Positions 10,677 through 22,515 of a stretch of DNA of 42,802 nt are shown here, piece after piece. Made by a program: the position numbers and the translations under genes. How positions within the stretch are numbered: the stretch's first letter is position 1; the number at the start of each line of letters is the position of its first letter. Under the pieces are notes generated by a model. It was not told where the DNA came from, made no database searches, and worked only from the letters and a program-made list of their open reading frames with translations. Origin of the DNA: Gnetum montanum. Taxonomy: Eukaryota; Streptophyta; Gnetopsida; Gnetales; Gnetaceae. The DNA lies in the NCBI GenBank assembly GCA_015680685.1, contig MNCI01010116.1:409786-452587 (forward strand), in the 5' to 3' direction.

Positions 10677-11304
10677 CTTAGTTGTTTGTGCGCTGTGTAG
10701 AACATAGGAAATCATCCATATCATTGGAACATTAGAATGAACCCTTAGGATCAATCAAAGAAGAACAAGACAACGGTACATTGCACACCGAACAAGACAA
10801 GTTGTCTTCTTCTTCGCATAAGAGCACTTCACCGCCTAGGACTAACACAAGAGGTAGTCGACGGTATAATATACATAACTAGAATCCGCCAATTCCTCAA
10901 CAGTTCTATGTGGTATATACTCATCATGATGAGTAGATACCCGATTTCACCTTTATTCTCCACCAAGATGAACAATTGCGTTGGAGAGACTTGAAGGGTA
11001 ACATAGTGTTGCCCTTAGACCGATCAGTCCCCAACATGCTCCTTCGTGCTCTCACATGAATAGGCATGCTGCTTTTATAAGCGGAATATGTTGCATGCAA
11101 TCATGACACAAGGGACTATCATCCCACAGAAGTGCAACGTCAAAGGGACTTGCAACAGGAGAGATACCATACATCCTTGAAGGGTAAATGGCCCCATAAT
11201 GCTCCACATGTTTTGAACGAAATTGAGGACAGTGAACCTGCTCCAACAGGTTTCCCACAAAACGACGTTCCCCCTCATCACTAGTGAAGTGTTGTCTTTG
11301 GAGT
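10677..11304 (+). pseudogene. gypsy gag 5' fragment (third copy)
   Basis: It matches the leader and gag start of the element at 3560-4140: a CATAAGAGCACTTCACCGCC block, ACCTTTATTCTCCACCAAGA, TGGAGAGACTTGAAGGGTAA and GACGTTCCCCCTC recur in the same order. Similarity fades near 11305, where LRR-coding sequence begins. The frame is broken by stops and shifts. The element is therefore cut off at the FBL10-like exon. Confidence 0.75.
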
Positions 11305-13341
11305 TGCGTTGGCTAGACGAAGGACCTGAAAATTTGGCATTTGATGATAGCTTGAACTTACTTCAAGGCTATTATCAATTACAAGTATGGTTGTATCTTG
11401 TGTCTTTCAGTTTTATACCAAGTAGTATACTCTATATATACATGGGCAAATTGGAAGACATATGTTCCTTATCAAAACATGTACATTTATACAATATGTG
11501 ATGCCATAAGTACCAAAACAAATTAGAAAAAATGAATGAAATTCTCAATGAAATATAAATGATTTGTTTTCTTTTGCAAAATTGTGACTAGAATATCATG
11601 GTGAATAGAATATTAAATTTTAAGCCTATCTTTTTTATTATTTTACGATTAGATGGAACATGGAACATTGAATAAGAGAGATTTATAGACTCACATGAGC
11701 TGTTGCAGTTCTTTTAAGGCTCATAAAACGGTCTTTACAAAAATGAATATTAATGACCTATGCTAGACTTGAATATGAAACCATTCAAGATAGCTGCAAA
11801 GTCTACATTTCCCTACTGAGTTAATAGCAATTTTCTACTTGCTATTAAAAGTTTTAGATACAGTTTAAACAATACGTTTCTGTTTATTTTCAGAGGTTAT
11901 ATGCAAATTCCATATAGCTAAATGAGATAATTCGTTTTTGCAGTATTTGCATTTGATGGTTGGCAAAAGCATAATTGACAACAATGAAATTGCAATCAAT
12001 TGGAGGTTAGTGACACCAAGTCTTAAAAAGCTGGATATTAGTGTTGTTGCAATGAAGGAAATGAAACAATTGTTCAATACTCCTAGATCAAGCAACAACA
12101 CATTTAGTCATTCATCCTTGCCAAATCAGTGAACCTTATCATTTCCCCATCTGCAAAAGCTGCATCTAGATTTGGACATAATATGTGATGTACTTGTCCG
12201 TAACATCTCTCGAAATCTGCCACTACTAACCCATCTTAATCTCATAGACCACCCTGTTAAAGAACCTATTTCAAGCACTGACCTGACAAACCGGGGATTT
12301 CAAGAGGTCTGTCGTTGCACAAAGTTACAGCACCTTTCATTGGTCAGAAGCCAGAGCTATTTGCCAATATCATTTAAACGGGTAAATGATCTTGGGTTCC
12401 TCATAATGGCAGAAAATTGCTTTAATCTCCGGAGTGTCAGGTTTGGAGGTTTTTGTCGAATCACAGATGCAGGTATTCGGGCAATTTTGCATTCATGTTC
12501 AAATTTACAAAAACTTGAATTACTTTGCACATCACAGCTGACAGACTTAATATTTCATGACATTTCTGCAACTCCTCTGTCTTTGTTGTGTGTGACGTTG
12601 CAGTCATGTTATCGGATTACTGATTTTTCCATCATACATCTAGCTTGTTGTAAAAGTCTTCAAGCGCTAGATTTAAGAGGTTGCAAAGAAATTAGTGATG
12701 GAAGTTTGAAAGTTGTTTCTTTGCTTCCAAAGTTGGAAACTTTACTTTTGAATGGTTCAAATATAACTGACATGGGTTTGTCAGAAATTGGGAGAGGCAA
12801 AGCACCATTGGTAACGTTATCTCTAAGAGATTGTTTCAGAATGAGTAACAGTGGCATAGAAGCTTTATTTGCAGATCATCATTTGTCTAAATCATTGCAA
12901 AATCTTGACTTGTCTCATATTCCCAACATTTCTGATGATGCTATTTTACATTTGGTAAAAAGTGGAACCCAAATTGTTGAACTCAGAGTTAGACAGTGTT
13001 TTGCAGTTGGTGATGTATCAATAATGGCTTTGGCATCAATGTGTTTTGAAGGACGAGGCTTTGGGAGCACCCTGAAATTACTGGATATTTTCAATTGTTC
13101 TAGCATTACAAAACATGGTATTTTATGGTTCAGGAAACCTTAGTTTCCTAAGATGAGGTGGTTGGGTTTAGGCCGACGAATACAGGGATATGTATTGGAT
13201 GATCTGTTGAAAGGTCGTCCTCTGTTGCAGATAACACAGGATGGAAGTGAATTATATAGAGGTCAGAAAGACCTATTTGAAGATTTGTCAAAGTATGATT
13301 CAGAAGAAGAAGATGAGCTTGAGCAGTGGTTGCGCGATTAA
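11305..13341 (+). pseudogene. FBL10: FBL10-like F-box/LRR protein, 3' exons, inactivated
   Basis: This is the C-terminal part of a plant F-box/LRR-repeat protein resembling Arabidopsis FBL10, a presumed SCF ubiquitin-ligase substrate receptor. Exon A runs about 11305-11384 (donor GTATGG). Exon B runs 11944-13341 (acceptor TTTTTGCAG). The join is phase 0 and gives LQ|YLHL, a typical LRR start. Exon B holds repeated LRR units such as LQALDLRGCKEISDGSLKVV and ends in an acidic DSEEEDELEQWLRD tail, as in FBL10. Two in-frame nonsense codons break it: TGA at 12130-12132 and TAG at 13141-13143, the latter replacing the Tyr of the KPYFP motif. The F-box and earlier LRRs are absent, and gypsy sequence abuts exon A. 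Identification is strong; pseudogene status assumes the stops are real. Confidence 0.88.
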
Positions 13342-13428
13342 TTTCTGGTCAGTCTAAATTGTATGATTCAGAAGAAGATGATGAGTTTGAGCAGGGGTTG
13401 CGCAGTTAATTTCTGGTCAGCGTAAATT
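13293..13428 (+). repeat. 68-bp tandem duplication over the FBL10-like stop codon
   Basis: Unit 1 (13293-13360) encodes the acidic tail and TAA stop plus about 20 bp of 3' UTR. Unit 2 (13361-13428) repeats it with several substitutions. The second copy lies after the stop, so it would be 3' UTR. Confidence 0.85.
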
Positions 13429-13431
13429 TGT

Positions 13432-16400
13432 TGTGAATTGTTTTTGACAATGTTTGATTGAAACTTTTAACATAATGCAAATTGTCTCTGCCTGACATTT
13501 GTTTACCTGGCTGATGCCACCAGCGGCTCTTAGAGATGTTTGTGCATATCAATCTTTAATAAAAACTTCGATACCTTAACCCTTTTTCCTGATTATTTGT
13601 TCATTCGTGTGTTTTTTTCTGACAAGCTTTCTTTCTTTAAGATGGTATAAAAAGGAATTGTTACAAGGTTGATCAATGAGAATTACAATGCTATAATAGC
13701 TAATGTTCATAAAATATTAAAAATAAAATTTAGCAAGTTTTAGGGATTCTTGGTCAATCGTTACAAGCTCCAAGGTCACTTCAGATTCTTTTGGGATTTC
13801 ATTTGGACTTATTTCTTCCATTGTTTTGACCGATTACTAATTGGGTGGATTAATAAGTATGGTCATAAAGCTAGGCTTGAAAATGAACTTTTTTACAAGA
13901 AGTACAATTTGTATATAATAAAAATAAGTACAACGATTTTACAATTTCAAACTCATAATTCAGAATTATTTAATGCCTGGTTTTGATTTTTTTCCAATGT
14001 AAAAATTTTATCTATTAAAAAGGTCAAAATGGTGAGAGTTCAATTCTTAGTGAATTAATTTTGGGATTTCATTATTTTGAAAATGCAAAAGATTTTCTTA
14101 ACCAAATAATAGATATATAATTAAACTATTTATCATCGATTGGCATGGAAGTCCATGGCTTGCAGAACATCAAGTTTAGACATTGAATTTCATTTGTCTA
14201 TTTTATTTGATAGGTATAACCAATGGAAGAGGGTCCTCTCAATCTCTGCATAAGCTTGGATACATCATCATCATCCTAACCTTGTCCCAATAAAATGGGA
14301 TCAATTAAACTTCAGATCCATGATTTTCAAAATCTCCTATTTGAGATTGATTGTGGAGTTGATCATTCTCAAGTGAGGACTTGGTTGTGAACAAATGTTA
14401 AAATCATTGTAAAGATTGTAATTTGAGATGATAAAATATTAAATATATTATTAACATTATGAATAGCATTTTTACCTTTCATCTTAATTATTAGAAGAAA
14501 AAAATTTCCCATTAGTTGCCAATGATATTACAATTTAATTGTTAAGTTTATTGTTTTATGTGTAGTAGGTTACAGGCTCAATGTTGTGGTAGAGGCACTG
14601 TTATATTATATCTATACCATGCCAAAGTTTCTTTTGTCTATATGGCCTATGGGTAAGTATTGTAATAGTTTTGATTTGACAACCTTGTAAATTTTTCATT
14701 ATTTATTAAGAGATGTAGAATTTATACTAAAATTGACTCTATCTTGTTAGGAGAAGGCTAGGAGGATGATGATAATCATAACATCTTGGTTCCTAATTGG
14801 GTGCGGAGTTGTAAAAGTATGTTGTAATTATTATAATTAAGTTCTCATTTGACATGTTATGAGGGGATGTGATTGAAAAACCATAAACCTATCCACAATG
14901 GTTCATGGTTCATTTCATGTAACTCATCCATGTACATTCCATGACCATCTTGACCATGCTTATGTGTCCCTGGGTCCCACCCCTGCTTGATTGTGGGTGC
15001 TTGTTGGTAGGTAGGGTTGGACCAGACACATGTTTAAATAGTAAAAATATAATTTATGTGTAAACCAACTTGCATAGAATAGTGGTATACAATTGCAATA
15101 TTAAGTGCATGTTAAGTGTTCAATTCCTTATACAAATTCTATATCTATAACATATCATATATACTTTGAGCTTTTTTAAGCTCAATCACTTTGTATGGAT
15201 ATGTATGTATGCCATGCATCCACCACATAACAAATGTGGATCAATTTATGATTTGCCAAATATGACTATTTATGATACCTTTTAGAATTTTAACTTGTGG
15301 TATTTAAGGATCAAAATTTGTTGTTTGATTTATTTATTTTTTTGTTTATTTAGCTTAAACTCTTATACCTTGATTGTGTGTTTAATTTTGTGTGGTTTTA
15401 TATGCTATTTAGCCTTAGATAACTTCTCTTTAATTTTTATTTTTATTTGTCTTATGCTTAGGTTAGATTATATTTGTATATTTTGCAACTTGTTATTGCT
15501 TGGAATATTTTCTTTTGGGTTTTTATTTTAAATCATGTGATGTATTTTCTAATATTTCTTTCTAGTATTTTTATTTATTTTTTATAGGAGATTTTATCCA
15601 TCTTATTATATTTATCTTTTCTAAGAGATTTTTTCTGATAATGAAGCATTAGCATAACAATAAGGGTCTTGGCCTAGTAACCCCATGTCACAAGTTTAAT
15701 TCCACTAGGCAACACTGAGTTATAAATTTTTAAAAACAATTTCATTCTATAGATCTTAGCATTCGATTGTTGGTGTGACATGTTATATCAAATGTTTGCA
15801 TGCTCATTTATAGCTTCAAATTCAGGATCTTATGCTTATGATTTTATATGAGTTTTTATTATAATGATCATGTGTATAAATTAAAATATGATTTCAATTT
15901 GGGTTTCAATGACTTGTTAATTATCATATGGATTTTATATTTTATTTTTGATCTAACCCAAAACCTTAGATGCTTATTTCAAGTTCCAAATTGTCAAATC
16001 CTAACTTGTGTTCTTAATGAGTTAACGCCTATAGGAAATTTAGGAGTCTTCATCAATCAAAGGTTTATAATTGGTAGGAAAAATGCATTTATTACTAGAT
16101 TCTAAGAGTGTGTCATTTGGTAATGATTAAATATCTTTGATTTTTTTATTGACCAAATGTTTGGCTAATATTTTTAATGATTTTTATACTTCAAAATTCA
16201 TACTATCAAATTCTAAGTACCACATTCACCATAGCTCATGGTCTACCTATGTTTTCCTAAAATATCCTTAACTCACAGTGAGATTGTTGCTCCACCACCA
16301 AACTACTACTATATTACAACTTGCAATCTCCTCAATTGCATCTCTATCGTGAGCCATCACAATTCATGGCAAAGTCTTAACCACCAATGCAAGCTCACCA

Positions 16401-16712
16401 CAACTTGCAGTTCCCAAAAAAGTCAAATGTTTTTTTTTTTTTGTTTTTTGTTTTTTTTATCTTTCTCCACCATTTCTATTGTTTCAATTGCTATATCAAC
16501 CACTTGGAGTCTTTAGGAAAGTTTAAAACTAGCACAACCTCCTTAAATTTAAAATGCCCTAAAAAAATTGTTTGAACACAACAACCATATGTTCAAATAT
16601 GTCAATTGGGTTTTAAATTGGGATACTGAACATTATTTATATGTTTTGATTTATTCTAACACTAACTATGTTGCTAAATGCATTTTTCTATGCATGTGGA
16701 CCTTTTTGATAT
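13432..16712. other. AT-rich spacer
   Basis: No supportable gene or retroelement coding sequence was seen. Open frames such as 15295-15531 are low-complexity, Leu/Phe-rich products of T-rich DNA. A possible SINE sits near 15640-15760, and a T-rich run at 16430-16460. Confidence 0.5.
15640..15765 (+). mobile_element. possible tRNA-derived SINE
   Basis: A box-A-like TTGGCCTAGTAAC (about 15669) is followed about 25 bp later by a box-B-like AAGTTTAATTCC (15692-15703). That is the internal RNA polymerase III promoter layout of tRNA-derived SINEs. The B box departs from GGTTCGANNCC, and no tail or target duplication was defined. Confidence 0.3.
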
Positions 16713-17600
16713 TGATGAGCGACAAATACCCCTACGCTCAACCATACGAATCACTAAGCATTCATGCACAATCTGGTCGAATTTTGTAGATTCTATGTCT
16801 TCTGGTACACTAGTATCTGATAAGTGAACTTGCCTTAATAGTCATTCGTTGTCTTCCCCATTACACTTGTGATATACAAAAGTATGGTTAAGTGACACTT
16901 GTGATATACAAAGGTATGGTTAAGTGTAATCGAGGCATATGATTTTTATTTTTATTTTATGTTTTATAATTTGAGTGCTTAAAATAAAGGATGAAAGAAA
17001 TAAAGTAATTTAATTACTAATTTAATATAACCAACCAAGGCCTAACTATTCCTAACATAAGTATCTGATCCCACTTTTCGTGCACATCTCAAACACATAT
17101 AATGTTGTTGGGTTACCAAACATTAAGTGTTATTGGGATTACAATGCATCATTCACATGCTAAAAGTGATTGTACTTATGTGCTTAACTAATTGCTATTT
17201 AACCTAGCTAAATTAATACCTCAATTAGCTTAATTATTGAAAATGTTAAAGGAAATTGCATAAAACATTAAATGCATAAATAAAATATTTAATTTGGCCA
17301 AAGTACTGCAAGGTTTATCAAAAAGCTTGTCTTTATTACTGCACACACTACCAGTACAAAAGTGCTCAAATAAAAATCCATACACTCAATGACTCCTACT
17401 GTGGGCACTTTAGAAAAATATTTCCACTCTGGAAAAAAAAACTACACAAACTTTGCTATGCTATGACTAAGATTACCCCCAAACCATGCGCCCAAGTGCT
17501 ATATTTATAGACTAGCACACATCTCATGACATCGAATATCCGACACTGCCATTGAACCCCCAATATTAGGTATCCAATATCAAGGCTCAAAGCCAAACAA
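16713..17600 (-). repeat. divergent solo or truncated gypsy LTR
   Basis: On the minus strand it ends with TATGGTTGAGCGTAGGGGTA and CTCATCA like the other family LTRs. It also has the ACTCTGG block with AGGAGTCATTGAG near 17390-17440, AATAAAGACAAGC near 17325, ACCTTGCAGTAC near 17310, and a TATAAATA box at about 17500-17507. The upstream U3 (17520-17585) has GATATT-type units in place of GATATCGC. No primer site adjoins its end at 16712. Right boundary is approximate. Confidence 0.65.
16862..16926. repeat. 32-bp tandem duplication within the LTR
   Basis: ACACTTGTGATATACAAA plus AGTATGGTTAAGTG occurs twice in a row with one substitution. Confidence 0.85.
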
Positions 17601-17740
17601 AATACACTTCATCAAATATCTTCAACTTCGTCAACTTACCAATCGCTACATGAAGTAGTAGGCCATCTTAGCTTCCTTACCCTATTAATTGCTGCATGAT
17701 GTAGTGGCTATATACCTCAACTCACAAATCACTGCATGAT

Positions 17741-17976
17741 GCAATGGCCATGGACATCAAGTCACAAATCACCAAATGAGGCAATGAAACATTTTCATGG
17801 ACTTATGCTCATAAATGGCTACCTAGGACAATAGCCCCCTCCATCACCTTTAGTTCATGCAATGGCCATGGACATCACGTCACAAATCACCACACGAGGC
17901 AATGAAACATTTTCATGGACTTATGCTCATAAATGACTACCTAGGACAATAGCCCCCTCCATCACCTTTAGTTCAC
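17741..17976. repeat. 118-bp tandem duplication
   Basis: Unit 1 is 17741-17858 and unit 2 is 17859-17976. Both start GCAATGGCCATGGACATCA and contain AGGCAATGAAACATTTTCAT and CTAGGACAATAGCCCCCTCC, with only a few differences. Diverged shorter pieces (CACTGCATGATGCAATGG) lie to the left from about 17680. Confidence 0.9.
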
Positions 17977-18329
17977 AGATCACTGCATAAGGCAATGGGC
18001 CTCTAATCATCAATTTGTCATCATGATTTCACCTTAATGAATTTGTCTTATGCTTCATATTATGATTATGTTATTCTAACAAATATTTTAATGGTCTTTT
18101 ATATTAACTAAATTATAAAATGAACTAAATTGAATCTTTACATGCATCCACTTATACCCTCTTGGATCTATTGCAAAGAGCAAATTTAGAATTTCTTTTA
18201 TGAAAATTTTTTATTCATAAGTCAACATTGACCCTGTGACCTATGGATTTATGTTATTAGGTTATTTTATTACAAATTTGTTTTTTATTATTTGACTATA
18301 TCATTGATGTTTTTTATTGGGCATCAAAT

Positions 18330-18905
18330 TAGTCGGGCAAAATTACAAAAAAGGAGCATGAACAACAATTAGTCTGGCAGAACTGGGAATCCTTAGATGC
18401 TCAATGTTACAAGAAAAGATAGATTGCATGATACAAATATGAGAGAGATTTGTGATTGCTATTGCAAATAAGCTTAAAAATAACATCTTAGATGATTTGG
18501 TCATGGTCATGTTAAAGAAGATTAGATACAGAGCCTCTAAAGAAAAGTAGCCACATCACAATTCTAAGAAAACTGCTGAAAGCAAGACTTAAAAAAGAGA
18601 AAAAGAAAGAAACCAAGCCATCAAAACAATGAAAAGTTTCCACAAGAAAGAGTTCAATTAAGAAAGTTATATTTGACTATCATTGTAATAGATAAAGTCA
18701 CATTGGTTGTGTGTCTACAACAGTACAAAGGAGAAACAGAGAAGCTCCAGCAATGCTGACAATACAACTAAACTTGGCGTTAATAATACCACAAGGAGTG
18801 AACCAAAAATAAAGAAAGCAATTGACAGAACTAATATTCAAAATACTTCATTGGGATATGTTTTCTTGAATAATTGGGAATTCTCGTGGATTCGACATTG
18901 AAAGG
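18330..18905 (+). pseudogene. copia-type gag relic
   Basis: Plus-strand frames broken by stops keep a gag C-terminal layout: a Lys/Glu-rich stretch, then a decayed zinc knuckle reading FDYHCN..SHIGC (about 18668-18710), and near 18880-18900 WEFSWIRH where the WxxDSG protease start would be. The order fits Ty1/copia gag-protease, but each motif is degraded. It abuts the PNG1 stop codon. Confidence 0.4.
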
Positions 18906-18924
18906 AGCTACGAGGCAATTATCC

Positions 18925-21900
18925 TTATTTTTCTTTTGCGAACAGGTCAATCCTAGCAAGCTGCAATCGGTTAGTGGCATTAACATCTCGGACAGAGGAA
19001 AATTTGATCCTGCAAAAAAAAAGAGAAAAAGTTAATAATAAAATAAAATATTGGGTTTAGACAGACGGCGTAGAAAAAATAGGTAAAAATGATTTCAGAA
19101 TTTATACCTGAAAGCATTGCACAACTGCGTCGCTGAAGTTATCATGAAAGTTTTGCGAAAAAACCGTTTGTCAAATAACTGTGATTTCTGGTTGTCAATA
19201 ACATGCCATGTTATGCCACCATCAACACTCCCCTCTAGCAGCCTGTATAGTTATGATGTTTATAATTATGCATGGATTATTAGCCACTTAACACATCAGA
19301 AACCATGCAAAGATTGATACCATTGTAGCAATAATATGTTTATTCATTTTAGCAATGATAGAAATGCATGACAAAGGGACCACACAAATTCAATTTGGAT
19401 GAATCAGAAACCATAAAAATCACATCAGGAAAATTGCAACTTGACATAGTAATCATTCATGTGGTCATAGTTTCAATAAAAATGTCTTCTTAATAAACCC
19501 TTCTGAACAGCCATAAATATCCATAATATAACACACACCAGGCTACGAGTGAAAACAAATCCAGATGTGTAATATTCCAATAATAAGAAATTAAGAATCT
19601 CCTCCATAAGAATATAGATTATAAAGTATTTAATTACTTATTAATGGCATGCATAACAAAGTCTTGAAATGCAAGTAGGCAGTTTAAAAGCAAATGAGAA
19701 AGCAACCACAGGAGAGAAACTGCTCCATAAGTGTAAAACAACTTACAAAAGTTGTTTAATTAAATTGTAAACACCACGCGAAAAAAACAAAATATCATAC
19801 CAGTCTTTTGGATCACGCTCAGGTGCATCATTTGCTGATGTGAATTGATATGCAATCAACTCTTGCATTGAACCCGCTTTCAGTTTGTATGTCACAACAG
19901 ATCCTACAAACACAAAGCCAGTTAGATATAGTGATTTTGAAATCATTCTCTTTAAAAAGCACAAAAATTATTTACTAGGCAATAGCCGTATCACATAAAC
20001 ATCAGCTTACACTAGTAAAAAACTAAAGCATATTATCCAAGGGAAGGTGTTCGGAATACAAGTACAGAACCATAGATGTAATTAACTATCATATGGGAAA
20101 AAAAATATAAGGTGAAAATTCATTTTTAGCCTCCGTGTTAGTTTTTAAACTCTATAACTTTAAAAATTTATGGATTTTTATCGAAATTCTAGCATATAAA
20201 GGTAAGGATTTAGTATCTTTATTTATAATTATTATCAAAAATCATATAACTGTTTCATTTGTTTGTGCTGATTAGTGAACAAACATGATAAATCTATTTC
20301 AACATAAAGCAACTAGCTAGAACAGCATTTGGTTTGGGTTCCAAGCCCTCCAACCCAGATTAAGGGCAAAAGGAGCAAAGACCGTTATGCATTTGACTGG
20401 GAATTTGGTAGCTAGAAACAGTTCAAAAATATGTCACTGACTCATTATAAGCAAGTCATTAAGTCGGTAATGGCCTACTGATCTAAAGATAAAAATGCTG
20501 AACTTTAGATAATGGCACAGTTACGAACTATTTCAGCCATTAAATTTGAATTGTCACTGAAGCTAGTTCAGATGTTAGCTTCTATACTTGTCAGGATGAT
20601 GAATTAATTCACACCAATGGAAACAAATATCGTTGTTTGTAAATGATCGTGTATGCCGCATATACCCTTACTCAGATGTATCTCTACAGGAGAAGTGTTG
20701 TAGATATGATGATATCTTATAACAAAATATGAGAATTGTATGATAATAGAAATAAGAAAATTGTAAAAATTGGAAACAACGAATAGATATCTCTTTGAAT
20801 TTTTTCCCCTTTTCTTGGGGTATCGTAAACAGATAAACCTTTTCCTCCTTCAGGTTCTTCCCATTTGGTTGATTGAAGACCGTCAAAGGCAGCTGTAACC
20901 TGCAAATACATAGTTTTAAAACAGTCATCCAAAAATATAGTACAAACAAATCATACGGGAAAAAAAGCCAATTTTTGTAGAAAATTTATTTCATAAACAC
21001 AGATAACAAACTTACAATTCCTAGTGGCAACTGCTCACCACTTGCTTGAACTGCACCACAACAAACTCTTTCAAAGTCAGCAAAGATGCTGACAGTGGGA
21101 GATTTTGCAAGACTTTGAGCTGTATTAATTTCATTTATTAATTCTTCAAGGATATCTAAGGCAACAGGCAAAGCCAATGAAGTCAAAACAGGATCTCCTG
21201 CCAGATAGAACATTTCCTTTCCTGCTTCATCTATGGACCTTTCAAGGCTAAGCGATTCCAGAAAGTTCTGGAAAGCCTCAACTTGCAAAATTTGATGTGA
21301 AATTAATATATTTGATTTTGAGTCAATGATCAACTTCCTAGATCTGAAAGGCTTGGCCTGAAGCTCAAGAAGAAAATTTTTCAGTCCTCTTAATACATCT
21401 CCCACATCATCCCCACAAATCTTCAAACACCCAGATACAAGCAAGCCAATGGATTTATAAACATTTCCTACGTATTCATCCATGCATGTTCTCCAAGGAC
21501 AGCTATAGCCTTTTGAGGACTCCGGATTAGCTGAACCAATCTCTGCTCTTGCAATTCGCCATTCCTCTGATCCACTTTGCCTTCCTGGTAATGGACAAGA
21601 AATTGGTTCAGGATCCTGTGATCTATCAAGTTCATCACATTCTCTCACGTCAATGCTTTCAAGTATTGCAAGCTCAGAAGGTGAAAAGTTCCTCCGCATT
21701 TCACTAGTCAAACTATTAGTCACTTCTTGCACATTAGATTCTGTAGTGATAAGCCGCCTAAGTAAAATCTGCAGGAATAATTTCTAAGTTATTTGCAACA
21801 TTTTTAAATAAAAAATGTTATTTAAAACATTTCAACGTCTGGTACATTAAACAAATAATTTTAAATGAAATCAAATGTTTACGGATACCTAAGCAAGTAT

Positions 21901-22515
21901 ACCTCATCCCATTTTCTTGTGTATCGTTTTGTTACATCACGTACACCATCCCTCGAAAGAGCAATTACATAAGATAATTTCTTATTCCACCTTCAAACAA
22001 AGTATTACACACACGTCAATTTTTCTCAAGAGATAATTGGAAGAACACTCTGTAAAAATTAGAAAAAACAATTTCTCTATCATGTAAATTATTAGCATGA
22101 TATCTCAGGAAAACCTTGAGATATTTTTCGTTACCATGACATATTTTAACTAGTATTTTGGAAATTCATGGCAGAAAGATAATAATTGTAATTATAAAAG
22201 TAACTCGTAAATCATTAATATATAATATAAAGAAAATGCACATTCAAACAAAAATTACAGCTGCAAAAGATAAGGTGTTAATTATTTTCATACCCTTGCT
22301 CATACAATAATGGCTGGTCGTAAGCCCCTTCACATGGATCCAGATGAATCCAACTGTGCAAGAAAAAGAAAATCTGATTGTAAACGTATGTTGCGGACTG
22401 GTAAAAGGCAAGTCAAAACATCTAATATTTGTACAATGGAGCATGTTGGGACAATAATCAGTTTACCGTTCAAATTGATTAGAGAAACATTCTGTCCAGA
22501 CATGATCCGTAAAAT
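18925..22515 (-). CDS. PNG1: peptide:N-glycanase, C-terminal eight exons
   Basis: PNGase removes N-glycans from misfolded glycoproteins in the cytosol during ER-associated degradation. Exons in coding order: 22515-22467, 22353-22294, 21990-21903, 21768-21016, 20899-20839, 19903-19801, 19242-19108, 19009-18925. All introns are GT-AG, and the 1334 bp join in phase with no internal stop, giving 444 residues. Exon 1 has FTDHVWTEC with the catalytic His of the Cys-His-Asp transglutaminase-type triad. Exon 2 has WIHLDPCEG with the catalytic Asp. Exon 4 has LPGRQSGSEEWRIARAEIGS, typical of plant PNG1. Exons 5-8 form the C-terminal carbohydrate-binding-type domain with TSANDAPERDPKDW and LEGSVDGG. 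The exon with the catalytic Cys and the N-terminus was not found up to 25.2 kb, so the gene is partial here. Confidence 0.92.

Noticed and set aside
11305-13341. LRR sequence as part of an NBS-LRR resistance gene
   Set aside because: Repeat type, the RSQxxxPxxFKRVNDLG region and the acidic EDELEQW tail fit FBL10; there is no nucleotide-binding domain.
14250-14310. CATCATCATCCTAACCTTGT with TCCCAATAAAATGGGATC, similar to a sequence seen in plant repeats
   Set aside because: Too short and with no terminal repeats, promoter boxes or tail; I could not assign it to a family.
15295-15531. Hydrophobic 78-codon frame as a small membrane protein
   Set aside because: It comes from T-rich low-complexity DNA with no supporting context.
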